Part shown: in pieces, positions 52,979-60,627 of the stretch | Layout of the letters: the number at the start of each line of letters is the position of its first letter | Position numbering within the stretch: the first letter of the stretch is position 1 | Assembly: GCF_000379125.1 (NCBI RefSeq) | Contig: NZ_KB900626.1 | Location: 3,172,667-3,236,666, forward strand | DNA length: 64,000 bases | Direction of reading: 5' to 3' | Source: Methylosinus sp. LW4 | GTDB lineage: Bacteria > Pseudomonadota > Alphaproteobacteria > Rhizobiales > Beijerinckiaceae | Position numbers and translations under genes: made by a program | The notes under the pieces: model-generated | The model's database searches: none | Seen by the model: the letters and a program-made list of their open reading frames with translations, nothing else | What the model was told of the DNA's origin: nothing

Positions 52979-54910
52979 ATGTCCGGCAGCAGCGTGAGCG
53001 GAAGCGATGAAATCCGCGCCGTCCAATATTTGCGGGCGGCCGCGGCGATTCTCGTCGTCTTCATTCATACCGGCGTCTATACGGAGCAATTCTATTGGCC
53101 GACTCCGCGCGCCTTCGGCGCCGCCGGCGTCGATCTCTTCTTCGTGATCAGCGGCTTCATCATGATGGTCGTCACCGCGCAGCGGCCGACCGGGCCGCGC
53201 GCGTTTCTGGCGCGGCGGCTCATTCGCGTCGCGCCGCTCTACTGGCTCTTCACCCTGGCGATTCTCGCTGTGTGCCTCATTTGGCCCGCGGCGATGCTGC
53301 ATAATCTCGTGACCTTCGACCATGTCGCGCTGTCGCTGCTGTTCATCCCGCATTTCAATCCGCTGGAAGACAATTACACCCCCTTCTTCAAGCTGGGCTG
53401 GACGCTGAACTACGAGATTTATTTCTATTTCGTGTTCGCCGCCTTGCTGCCGCTTCCCTCGATCCGCCTGCGGCTGGCGATTCTCGCCGGCCTCTTCTCA
53501 TTGGCGACGGGCTTCTACCTCGTCTTTCTGCCGACCAACCCTTTCCTGCACATCTATTGCAATCCGATCGTGCTCGAATTCGTCATCGGCGCGGCGGTCG
53601 GCTATCTCTTCACGCGCGGGACGATAGCGAAAATCTCGCGGCCCGTGGCCTGCGCGCTCATCGGCGGCGGCGCCTTCTCTCTCGTCGCACTGTTCGATTC
53701 GGACGATTTCGCGCGCGTGCAAACGGCCGGCCTCGCCTCCGCCGCGCTCATGCTCGGTCTGCTGGCGACGGAAGCGCGCGGCGCACTCGCGCGCTCTTCT
53801 CTGCTCATGCTGCTCGGCGACGCCTCCTATTCCATCTATCTCGCGCATCCGATCGTGCTGACGCTGGCGCGCGTCGGAACGCGCGCGCTGCATCTGCCGG
53901 TCGAGCGGCCGCTCATCGGCATGGCCGCCGTCGTCACGACGCTGGCGCTCTCGATCGCTGCGGGCGTCGTCGTGCATCTCCTCGTCGAAAAGCCCATGCT
54001 CGCTCTGCTGCGCCGCCGCCTGCTGCAGCGCGCGAAGGCGGCCGAGCCCGCGGCCGCCGAGCCCTCGCTCGATTTCATCGCGACGCGTCTCGCCCGCCGC
54101 GCCGGCGCCGCCGCGCTGCTGATCTGCGCGCTCGGCGTCGCCGCCATCGCCTTCGCCGAGCGTGGCCTCGCCGCAGAGCCGAAGCGCGCCGCCCGTCTCG
54201 TCCATGAGGAGGATTTCGCGCGCGCCGGCGCGCTCGATCAAAATTTCTGGTCTTATGAGATCGGCTTCATCCGCAATCACGAGGCGCAATATTATCGCCC
54301 CGAGAATGTCTTCGTCGCGGATGGCGCGCTGGCGCTGGAAGGCCGCGCGGAAGGCGTGCTGAACGCCCAATACGACGGCGCTTCCAAAGATTGGACCCGC
54401 TCGACGCTCACCTCGGACTACACATCCGGCAGCATCGTCTCACGCTTCTCGATGCGCTATGGCGCCGTGGAGGTGATCGCGCGCACGCCGAAAGGCGCCG
54501 GGACATGGCCGGCGATCTGGATGCTCGGCGGCGACGACGGCCCGCCCTATCGCGAGATCGATATAGTGGAGGCGGTCGGCAAGCATCCGAACATCGTCTT
54601 CACCAGCGCCCATGCCGGCCCGACGCTGGACGAGCTGACCAATTGGTCGGCCGAGACCAATGTGCCGACTCTGTCCTCGCAATGGCACGTCTATCGGCTG
54701 GATTGGAGCGCGGAGACCATCGCCGTCTCCATCGACGGCCGGCAAGTGCTCGCCGTTACGCCGCGCGGCCCGGACGATCCGCTGCGCATGCCGATGCGCA
54801 TTCGCATCAATCTCGCGCTCGGCGGCTCCTGGGGCGGACCGATCGACAGAAACGCGCTGCCGGCGCGTTTCGAGATTCGATCGATCCGCGTCTATTCCAA
54901 CGAGATTTGA
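52979..54910 (+). CDS. Fusion of acyltransferase-3 membrane domain and GH16 endoglycanase domain
   Basis: 643 aa. Residues 1-365 are an acyltransferase-3 (OafA/ExoZ-like) domain of about ten helices with VQYLRAAAAILVVFIHTGVY (His30), GAAGVDLFFVISGFIMMVV and RRLIRVAPLYWLFTL. A further helix near 375-395 leads to a GH16 domain with the catalytic motif E526-I-D528-I-V-E531 inside YREIDIVEAVG, and later GGSWGGPIDRNALPARFEIR. The first domain should O-acylate a surface polysaccharide and the second cut a beta-glucan-like chain outside the membrane. No stop or frameshift separates them. ATG at 52979 has AAAGGA upstream; the longer in-frame form starts inside the anti-sigma gene and is rejected. Confidence 0.88.
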   Translation: MSGSSVSGSDEIRAVQYLRAAAAILVVFIHTGVYTEQFYWPTPRAFGAAGVDLFFVISGFIMMVVTAQRPTGPRAFLARRLIRVAPLYWLFTLAILAVCLIWPAAMLHNLVTFDHVALSLLFIPHFNPLEDNYTPFFKLGWTLNYEIYFYFVFAALLPLPSIRLRLAILAGLFSLATGFYLVFLPTNPFLHIYCNPIVLEFVIGAAVGYLFTRGTIAKISRPVACALIGGGAFSLVALFDSDDFARVQTAGLASAALMLGLLATEARGALARSSLLMLLGDASYSIYLAHPIVLTLARVGTRALHLPVERPLIGMAAVVTTLALSIAAGVVVHLLVEKPMLALLRRRLLQRAKAAEPAAAEPSLDFIATRLARRAGAAALLICALGVAAIAFAERGLAAEPKRAARLVHEEDFARAGALDQNFWSYEIGFIRNHEAQYYRPENVFVADGALALEGRAEGVLNAQYDGASKDWTRSTLTSDYTSGSIVSRFSMRYGAVEVIARTPKGAGTWPAIWMLGGDDGPPYREIDIVEAVGKHPNIVFTSAHAGPTLDELTNWSAETNVPTLSSQWHVYRLDWSAETIAVSIDGRQVLAVTPRGPDDPLRMPMRIRINLALGGSWGGPIDRNALPARFEIRSIRVYSNEI

Positions 54911-54930
54911 TCGCTCCGCGTGAGCGGCGC

Positions 54931-55377
54931 CTATCTCAGATCATCGCCGACCATCGCATGGGCGGCAGGCGGCGCCGAGACGCGCGTCCATGTCTCGCCG
55001 CTGCACAACATGCCCCAGAGGCAACCTTTCAGCGTCAATCGCGTCGGGCTGTCGACGGTGACGAAGCCGTCATAGGTCTTGCCGTCCTCGACATTGAAGA
55101 TCTGGCCCGCCCAATGATTGGGGCCGGTCTGCGTCGCGCCGCGAAGAATCACCGCGCCGATGGAGGAGCGATCCTCCGCGTTCTGCGCGGCGACGACCTT
55201 GGCGCAGAGCTTGCCGTTCTCGCAATCATAGAAGCTGAAGCGCACGCCGCCTTCCGGCCGCAGCCAGACGCCGCGCGGATCATTGGACGAGGCGCCGGCC
55301 GCAGAACCGCAAGCCAGAGCGGCGGCGGCCAGCAGCGCGGAAGGCGCGAGAAGCTCGCGAGCGAAAGAGCGCGTCAT
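54931..55377 (-). CDS. Secreted DUF2147 protein
   Basis: 148 aa with a signal peptide (LLAPSALLAAAALACGSAAG). The mature part has the DUF2147 lipocalin-like pattern: DPRGVWLRPEGGVRFSFYDC, GPNHWAGQIFNVEDGKTYDG, then LTLKGCLWGMLCSGETWTR. Two conserved Cys pairs could form disulfides. Function unknown. AAGGAGG lies 7 nt upstream of the ATG. Confidence 0.86.
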   Translation of the reverse strand: MTRSFARELLAPSALLAAAALACGSAAGASSNDPRGVWLRPEGGVRFSFYDCENGKLCAKVVAAQNAEDRSSIGAVILRGATQTGPNHWAGQIFNVEDGKTYDGFVTVDSPTRLTLKGCLWGMLCSGETWTRVSAPPAAHAMVGDDLR

Positions 55378-55443
55378 GTCGATCCTCCTTCTGTCGGGAG
55401 GGAGGATCGGCGAGCATGATGTCGAATCTTCGGCCGCGACGCC

Positions 55444-55872
55444 TCAGCCGTTGGCGAAGACGAAGAGCGCGACCGCGAGCGCGCCGAGCGCTGTGAGCGC
55501 GAGCTGAACCTTGCCCCACAGCTCGATCGACTTGCGCGCGTCGGCGCCGTCCTCGGCCGAGATCAAGGCGAGAATGCGGTTGTCGAGCGGCGAGACCGCG
55601 TAGAACATGAAAGGCCATGCGGCGACGATCACCGCGGCGCCGGCCAGCCAGCGCGCATCGTCGGAGGTCTTGTAGTCGATGAAGCCGAGAACGGCCGAGA
55701 GCAGCGAGAGGCCGGCGAGCAGAGCGAAGCCGCGATGATCGGAGGTCTCCCATTCCTTCATCAGCGATTTGTCGTCGAGCTTCAGCCGCGCGGGCTGCTC
55801 GACGAAATTGACATAGAGAGACGCCCCTGTGAAAGCGCCGGCGACAGCGAGCGCGAGCGAGCCCGTGACCAT
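55444..55872 (-). CDS. DUF1772 (anthrone-oxygenase-like) membrane protein
   Basis: 142 aa with four hydrophobic helices: GSLALAVAGAFTGASLYVNF, GFALLAGLSLLSAVLGFIDY, LAGAAVIVAAWPFMFYAVSP and VQLALTALGALAVALFVFAN. The early ASLYVNFVEQPAR and LDNRILAL between helices 3 and 4 are typical of the DUF1772 family. Function unknown. It lies 66 bp from the DUF2147 gene on the same strand. Confidence 0.83.
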   Translation of the reverse strand: MVTGSLALAVAGAFTGASLYVNFVEQPARLKLDDKSLMKEWETSDHRGFALLAGLSLLSAVLGFIDYKTSDDARWLAGAAVIVAAWPFMFYAVSPLDNRILALISAEDGADARKSIELWGKVQLALTALGALAVALFVFANG

Positions 55873-55938
55873 GAGGCGAATCCTCCGTTCGAACTGCGAC
55901 AGAGGATATATAAGCTCTAGTTTCGGGAAACGAAGATC

Positions 55939-55966
55939 GCGTTTCCCGCCGATGGGCGGGAAACGC
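55939..55966. terminator. Perfect 12-bp hairpin beyond the GSCFA gene
   Basis: GCGTTTCCCGCC and GGCGGGAAACGC arms enclose a GATG loop, 9 bp past the minus-strand GSCFA stop. A half-copy of the arm (GTTTCGGGAAACG) precedes it. There is no T-run, so termination strength is uncertain. Confidence 0.55.
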
Positions 55967-55975
55967 TGAAAATGG

Positions 55976-57040
55976 TCACGCGGTCTCGATGGCCTCTTCG
56001 TCGCAGACGATGCGAGACGTGCTCTCCGCCTCCGCCGCCACGTCGAATTTCAGCGGCTCGATCTTGGCCGTCTGCGTCTCGCGCTCGGTGAAATGATCGA
56101 AGAACATGCGCATCGTCTGGCTGATGCCGAAGGGATTTATGCGCCGCACATCCTCCCGATAGAAGCGCGCGACATTGGGCGGCGCCGTCGCGACGTCGTA
56201 AGACGGGAAATAAGCGATATTGGGCCGCGCCCGCACCACCTCGTCCGCCGCGGCGCGCAGAATCGCCTTGATCGCCGAATTGGCCTCGAGCACATGGCGA
56301 TCCTCGTAAGTGGCGATGATGCCGACCGGCGAGACGCTGAGGATGATTCGCGACGCCGGATTGACCGAGCGGATGCGATCGACGGAAGCGAGAAAGTCGC
56401 GCACCACTTCCGAGACGGTCATATTGTGGAAGGCGTAGAGCGAAGGATCCCAAACGCCGCCGGCGACGCCGGGCGCCTGCTGCAGCACAGCGCCGTCGCT
56501 ACGGCAACGCCAGGATTCGGTATGGCCGAAGGTGAAGACGAAGACGTCCAGCGTCTCGAACATTTTGCGCACGGCGGCGAAATGCCGCTCGCGCTCGGCC
56601 AGCATGTCGTCGATCGTCTCATAGCCGTCCGGCTCTATGCTGGGGCGGAAAGGATCGACGATGCGGCCGTCCTCCTGCCGCACCCAATGCACGAGCTCCG
56701 GCTTCAACGCGCCATAAGCGCGGTCGAACAGCTGGAGCAGCGCCGTCGTCGTGTAGAGATTGCCGTAGCGGCAGGAATACATCGAATAATTGCGCCGCTC
56801 CGCCTCGGCGGCGGACATGCCCTCCGGCGGCTGCTCGGCGAGATAATAATGGTAGCCGCTGGCCTTCAGCCTCTGGGCGATCTCTTGCGCGAAGCAGCTG
56901 CCGCCTGTCGCCACTTTGTCTTTCAGCGAGATTTTGAAAGGCGTGGAGAGAATGGGGTCGATCGCGAAGGGCGGCGTCTGCGTCACCGCCTTGCGCCAGA
57001 AGCGATGGTCGGGTAGGGAGCTATAGGGATGTTCCGCCAA
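55976..57040 (-). CDS. GSCFA-domain protein
   Basis: 354 aa. The name-giving motif is in KVATGGSCFAQEIAQRLKAS, and the DVFVFTFGHTESW and IILSVSPVGIIATYEDRHVL blocks match this SGNH-like hydrolase family found in bacterial polysaccharide clusters. Ser in GSCFA is the likely nucleophile. A TTG at 57040 is preferred as start because AGGAG lies 8 nt upstream (GDRQL becomes M-AEHPYSSL); an earlier TTG at 57097 lacks a site. It is divergent from the WcbI-like gene. Confidence 0.8.
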   Translation of the reverse strand: MAEHPYSSLPDHRFWRKAVTQTPPFAIDPILSTPFKISLKDKVATGGSCFAQEIAQRLKASGYHYYLAEQPPEGMSAAEAERRNYSMYSCRYGNLYTTTALLQLFDRAYGALKPELVHWVRQEDGRIVDPFRPSIEPDGYETIDDMLAERERHFAAVRKMFETLDVFVFTFGHTESWRCRSDGAVLQQAPGVAGGVWDPSLYAFHNMTVSEVVRDFLASVDRIRSVNPASRIILSVSPVGIIATYEDRHVLEANSAIKAILRAAADEVVRARPNIAYFPSYDVATAPPNVARFYREDVRRINPFGISQTMRMFFDHFTERETQTAKIEPLKFDVAAEAESTSRIVCDEEAIETA

Positions 57041-57258
57041 TTGTCGGTCTCCTGGAAAGCCGCCGGCCGCATGGCTCGTCGAGCAAGGTTCATCCAAGAC
57101 GCGCGATCCGCCCTCACAAAGGCGAGAACAGCGCGCCGGAACGGGATGAATGCGGCGGCTTCATCGATGCGGCCGGGAGCATAAACGGCGACCGGGCGCT
57201 TGTCATCCTTCGGCGCCGACTTCGTTTTCGGGCCGCGACGAAATGGCGTAACGCGCGC

Positions 57259-58308
57259 ATGTTGTCTCAGATCGACCGGCAGATCATCCGCTCCTGGTAC
57301 AATCATCTCGTCGAGCCGCGGCTCGCGCCCTTCCACGCGAAGGGCCCGCGCCTCACCGGGCCGCGCATCGCCGTCATCGGCAATTGCCAGGCTTTCGGTC
57401 TCGCCTATGCGATGAAGCTGCTCGACCCTTCCGCGCGCGTCTCGCATTTCTCGGCGATCGCCAAGACGCTCGCCGACATAAAGCTGCTCGCCAAGACGCT
57501 CGCCACCTATGACTATGTGTTCTGCCACGAGTTTCTGCACGGGCATGTGCGCGGCGGCGGCTCGGCGGAGCTTTGCGAGCTCTTGGACAAAGTGATCATG
57601 ATCCCGGCGATCACCTTCTCCGCCTTCCACCCCGATCTCATCTATCTTCTCGACGAGACGCGCGGCCATGCGCCGACCATCGGCCCCGTCGGCCCCTATC
57701 ATTCGGCGCTCGCCGTCTTCGCCTTCCGCCGCGGCCTCTCGGTGGACGAGGCGCATGCGCTGTTCAACCGCAATGTGTTCGAGGCGCTCGGCTATTTCGA
57801 CGTCTGGAACGACGCCGTGAATGAGCTGGTCGAGACCGGCAAGAGCAAATACGGGATGGATCTCTCCGGCGAGATCGCCAATTGGTCGCGCCGCGGCGTG
57901 TTCATGTATTCGCTGGTGCATCCGCGGCCTTTCGTGCTCTTCGATCTCGCCAAGAAATTTTTCGCCCATGCCGGCCTGCCGACTCCGGCGCCGGTCAATG
58001 GCGACTATTACGCGATCGACGATCTCGGCCGCGCGGAGATATTCCCCATCTATCCGCCGATCGGCGAATATTTCGGCGTGCAGGGCAGCTACACATTCAA
58101 GCTCGAGAATTATCATCTCTCGAGCGAGGTCGGCGAATTCGTGTCGCTGCCGTACTATCTCGCCGAATGCTACAAGGTCTATCGCCGCAGCACGCCGGCG
58201 CAGCTCACCCATCCGCGCATAGAGGCCTGGCTCGCCGACCCGGCCGCGGTCGGCCGCATCATCACGCTCGCGGGCGAGAATTTGCGCAAGGGCCTGCTGC
58301 CGGCCTGA
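57259..58308 (+). CDS. WcbI-like polysaccharide biosynthesis protein
   Basis: 349 aa. The N-terminal PRIAVIGNCQAFGLAYAMKL is the I-G-N-C-Q signature of the WcbI family, putative capsule-polysaccharide acetyltransferases with an SGNH-like fold. TIGPVGPYHSALAVFAFRRG and the PAPVNGDYYAIDDLGRAEIF region follow. No membrane helix. It is divergent from the GSCFA gene across a 218-bp gap. Together with ugd, the AT3-GH16 fusion and the SGNH hydrolase it points to modified surface polysaccharide, though the genes are not one cluster. Confidence 0.78.
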   Translation: MLSQIDRQIIRSWYNHLVEPRLAPFHAKGPRLTGPRIAVIGNCQAFGLAYAMKLLDPSARVSHFSAIAKTLADIKLLAKTLATYDYVFCHEFLHGHVRGGGSAELCELLDKVIMIPAITFSAFHPDLIYLLDETRGHAPTIGPVGPYHSALAVFAFRRGLSVDEAHALFNRNVFEALGYFDVWNDAVNELVETGKSKYGMDLSGEIANWSRRGVFMYSLVHPRPFVLFDLAKKFFAHAGLPTPAPVNGDYYAIDDLGRAEIFPIYPPIGEYFGVQGSYTFKLENYHLSSEVGEFVSLPYYLAECYKVYRRSTPAQLTHPRIEAWLADPAAVGRIITLAGENLRKGLLPA

Positions 58309-58341
58309 CGCGCCGCCTGCGTTCAGAACCGCGCGACGCTC

Positions 58342-59022
58342 TCATGCGCCTTCGAGGCGCGTGGACCAATCCTCCACCGCGCCGCGTGCGAGACGGCGCG
58401 CGGCCAGCTCTCGCCAATTGCGCGCGAGCGGCGCCAGCTCGGCCATTTGCGCCAGCGCATCGCGATCGAGCATGCGCAGATAGAGCAATTCATTGAGCCG
58501 CGACAAAGGCCAATCCGGCAGCGGCCGCTCCATGCGCTGGAGAGATGCGCCCGGCTCGGCGACGCCCTCGCGCAGCACGCGATAATACCAGCCGGTGCGG
58601 CCGCTCGTCTGAACGCGCCGCGCCATATCCGGGCGCGCGAAACGCACATTCAGCTTCCAGCAGGGCTGGCGGCCCTGGCTCACCTGCAGCAGCGCCGAGC
58701 CCAATTCGAAGATATCGCCGATGCAAATGTCGCGCTCGGTCACGCCCAGAGTCGAGATATTCTCGCCGAAGGCCGGCGGCGCCGCGGCAAGCTCCAGCTC
58801 TTCCTTTGCCCAGGCCGCGTAATGATCGCGCGGATAGTGATGCAGCGCCTTCTCCGGCCCGCCGTGATGGCGCAGATCGCCCTGACGATCGCCGTCGAGG
58901 CCGTTGCGCAATATGCGCCAGGGCGGCGGGGCCGCGCTTTTGGCGATGCCGCTCGGCGCCGCGCGCGGACCGAGAGAGATGAGCGCCGGCGCCGCGAATA
59001 GGGTCTCGATCACAGGGGTCAT
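58342..59022 (-). CDS. MOSC domain protein (YiiM-like)
   Basis: 226 aa. The MOSC (molybdenum cofactor sulfurase C-terminal) domain is visible: NGLDGDRQGDLRHHGGPEKA, LHHYPRDHYAAW, FGENISTLGVTERDICIGD and LLQVSQGRQPCWKLNVRF, which contains the conserved Cys. Family members such as YiiM help detoxify N-hydroxylated bases using Moco. A helical tail follows. The ATG at 59022 precedes TPVIETLFAAP; the longer in-frame form is Arg-rich and unlikely. Confidence 0.88.
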   Translation of the reverse strand: MTPVIETLFAAPALISLGPRAAPSGIAKSAAPPPWRILRNGLDGDRQGDLRHHGGPEKALHHYPRDHYAAWAKEELELAAAPPAFGENISTLGVTERDICIGDIFELGSALLQVSQGRQPCWKLNVRFARPDMARRVQTSGRTGWYYRVLREGVAEPGASLQRMERPLPDWPLSRLNELLYLRMLDRDALAQMAELAPLARNWRELAARRLARGAVEDWSTRLEGA

Positions 59023-59101
59023 GGACAGGGTTCGCTGAAAAAAAGGCCTCGCGCGAGCATAGCTCGGCGAGGCAGTTCGGAGTCGCCGAAGTGACAACGG
59101 C

Positions 59102-59112
59102 GGGGGGGGGGG
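59102..59112. repeat. Run of eleven G
   Basis: A homopolymeric tract between the MOSC gene and the downstream end of the glutaredoxin-like gene. It is outside any reading frame called here. It is prone to slippage or to read error. Confidence 0.7.
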
Positions 59113-59123
59113 TCGTCAGTGGT

Positions 59124-59360
59124 CTATTTCAGCGCGGAGAGATCGGCGCCGAAATTAATGTGATAGGCGCGCCCGTCGATGACGAAGGCGGGCACGGATT
59201 TGACGCCGGCAGCCTCTGCCTCGCCGAGCCGCGCCTTGTCCTCGCCGAGATGCACGATCTCGACATCGAAGACTTGCGGGTCGAGCGCTTTGGCGAAGGC
59301 GGTCTCCGCATCCGCGCAAACGGGGCATCCGGCGTGATAGAAAGTCGCTTTCGTCGCCAT
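59124..59360 (-). CDS. Small glutaredoxin/thioredoxin-fold protein
   Basis: 78 aa. ATFYHAGCPVCADAETAFAK carries a C-P-V-C redox motif, and AAGVKSVPAFVIDGRAYHIN contains the cis-proline (SVPAF) of the thioredoxin fold. Likely a thiol-disulfide exchange protein; no signal peptide, so cytosolic. GAGGAGG precedes the ATG at 59360. The cysteine-rich MarR regulator gene lies 130 bp upstream on the same strand, and co-regulation is plausible. Confidence 0.85.
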   Translation of the reverse strand: MATKATFYHAGCPVCADAETAFAKALDPQVFDVEIVHLGEDKARLGEAEAAGVKSVPAFVIDGRAYHINFGADLSALK

Positions 59361-59490
59361 GGCCTTGGTCCTCCTCTCTTCTGCTTCCCGCGCGCCGTCT
59401 ACGAACGGCGCGCCATTCTTCTGCGAGCCCGCCGCGGGCCTGGGCCGGCTACGCCGGAGCCCCGAGCGGCTCGAGAATTTGCGAGACGTC

Positions 59491-60162
59491 TCAGGCTCCC
59501 GCCTGCTCCGCGTCGTGATGCGCGAAAAGGCTCCAGACCGCCTCGCTCTCCGCCGGCGGCGCCGGATCATGCTCCGGGCAATCCAGGCGCAAATGACGGC
59601 CGCCGAACGCCGCATCGACCAGCGCGCAATGATGCGGAAGCTCGGCGTCCGCATGGGCGTGCGGGCGGAAGTGGCGGCAGCTGACGCAGAGCCGCTGCGG
59701 CGGAATGGCCTTGGCCTTCTGCAAGGCGCGGATCGTCTTGATGACCAGATCGAGCAGCGTCTGCTGCTCTTGCGGCGTCAGCGTCTCCAGAGCGCTTTCG
59801 GCGGAGGTCATGGCGAGGCCGATGGCGCGAACGACGTCGCAGCCGGCCGGCGTCACGCGAATGGCGATTGCGCGCTTATCGGCGGGATCGGCGAGCTTGG
59901 TGACGAGGCCCTTGCGCGTGAGCGCGGCGATGGAGTCGGTGGCCGTCGGCTGGGTGACGCCCAAATGCTCCGCCACCGCGCGCAGGCGCAGCCCCGCCTC
60001 TCCGCGTCCGGCGATGAAAGTGAGCGCATGCAATTGTGTGGGGGTGAGCCCGGCCTCCTCGGCCACGCCCCATTCATCGGCGCGCATGGCGGCGGCGATG
60101 CGGTCGAGCCCCTCGCGCAAGCGGCGGGGGAGAGGGGTGGTGATGGCGTCGAAGAGCGTCAT
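59491..60162 (-). CDS. MarR-family regulator with cysteine/histidine-rich C-terminal domain
   Basis: 223 aa. Residues 40-110 form the winged helix (LTPTQLHALTFIAGRGE, LGVTQPTATDSIAALTRKGL, ADKRAIAIRVTPAG). After the dimer helix comes an unusual 45-residue tail with Cys159, Cys162, Cys179 and Cys195 and several His (CVSCRHFRPHAHADAELPHH), suggesting a metal or Fe-S site. It may be a redox or metal-responsive repressor. There is no Shine-Dalgarno sequence; a promoter sits so close to the ATG that the mRNA is probably leaderless. The target operator is likely the palindrome within that promoter. Confidence 0.85.
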   Translation of the reverse strand: MTLFDAITTPLPRRLREGLDRIAAAMRADEWGVAEEAGLTPTQLHALTFIAGRGEAGLRLRAVAEHLGVTQPTATDSIAALTRKGLVTKLADPADKRAIAIRVTPAGCDVVRAIGLAMTSAESALETLTPQEQQTLLDLVIKTIRALQKAKAIPPQRLCVSCRHFRPHAHADAELPHHCALVDAAFGGRHLRLDCPEHDPAPPAESEAVWSLFAHHDAEQAGA

Positions 60163-60168
60163 GGAAAT

Positions 60169-60197
60169 TTATTAGGACTCCTATTTATTTTTGTCAA
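60169..60197 (-). promoter_or_regulatory. Candidate leaderless promoter with operator for the MarR gene
   Basis: On the minus strand TTGACA (60192-60197), a 17-nt spacer and TAATAA (60169-60174) put the predicted transcription start at about 60162, the A of the start codon. A palindrome TAGGA-C-TCCTA (60173-60183) overlaps the -10 and spacer and is a good candidate for autoregulation. Confidence 0.6.
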
Positions 60198-60272
60198 GCA
60201 CAGGGAGCGCTTGCGATTCGCCATGCGCTTGCGCTAGGCCAATGCGGTCGCAGCCATTACAGGATCGACCCC

Positions 60273-60614
60273 ATGCTCCGCGCCGCCGCCGCTTGCCTCT
60301 TCGTCCTCGCCGCCGCGCTTCCCGCGCGCGCCGCCGATCTCAACGATTACCCGACCTCGGCGCGGGCGGATTATGTGTTCGGCTGCATGAAGGCCAATGG
60401 CGATTCGCGGCAGGCGCTGGAGCAATGCTCCTGCTCCATCGACATCGTCGCCTCCATTTTGCCCTATGAGCGCTATGTCTCGGCGGAGACGGTCGCCAGC
60501 ATGGATCAGCAAGCGGGGCAGATCGGCTCGCTGTTCCGCAACTCGCGCCTCGCCAAGGAGGCGCTGGAGGAGTTGCGCCGCGCCCAGGCGGAAGCGCAGG
60601 TGCGGTGCTTCTGA
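60273..60614 (+). CDS. Small secreted cysteine-containing protein
   Basis: 113 aa. Signal peptide MLRAAAACLFVLAAALPARA precedes ADLNDYPTSARADYVFGCMK, then ALEQCSCSIDIVASILPYER, then helices rich in Ala/Glu. Three or four Cys (FGCM, QCSCS, and a C-terminal RCF) could form disulfides. No family name recognised. It is divergent from the MarR gene with a 110-bp gap and convergent with gltX. Confidence 0.75.
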   Translation: MLRAAAACLFVLAAALPARAADLNDYPTSARADYVFGCMKANGDSRQALEQCSCSIDIVASILPYERYVSAETVASMDQQAGQIGSLFRNSRLAKEALEELRRAQAEAQVRCF

Positions 60615-60627
60615 CGGGCGCGCGCCC

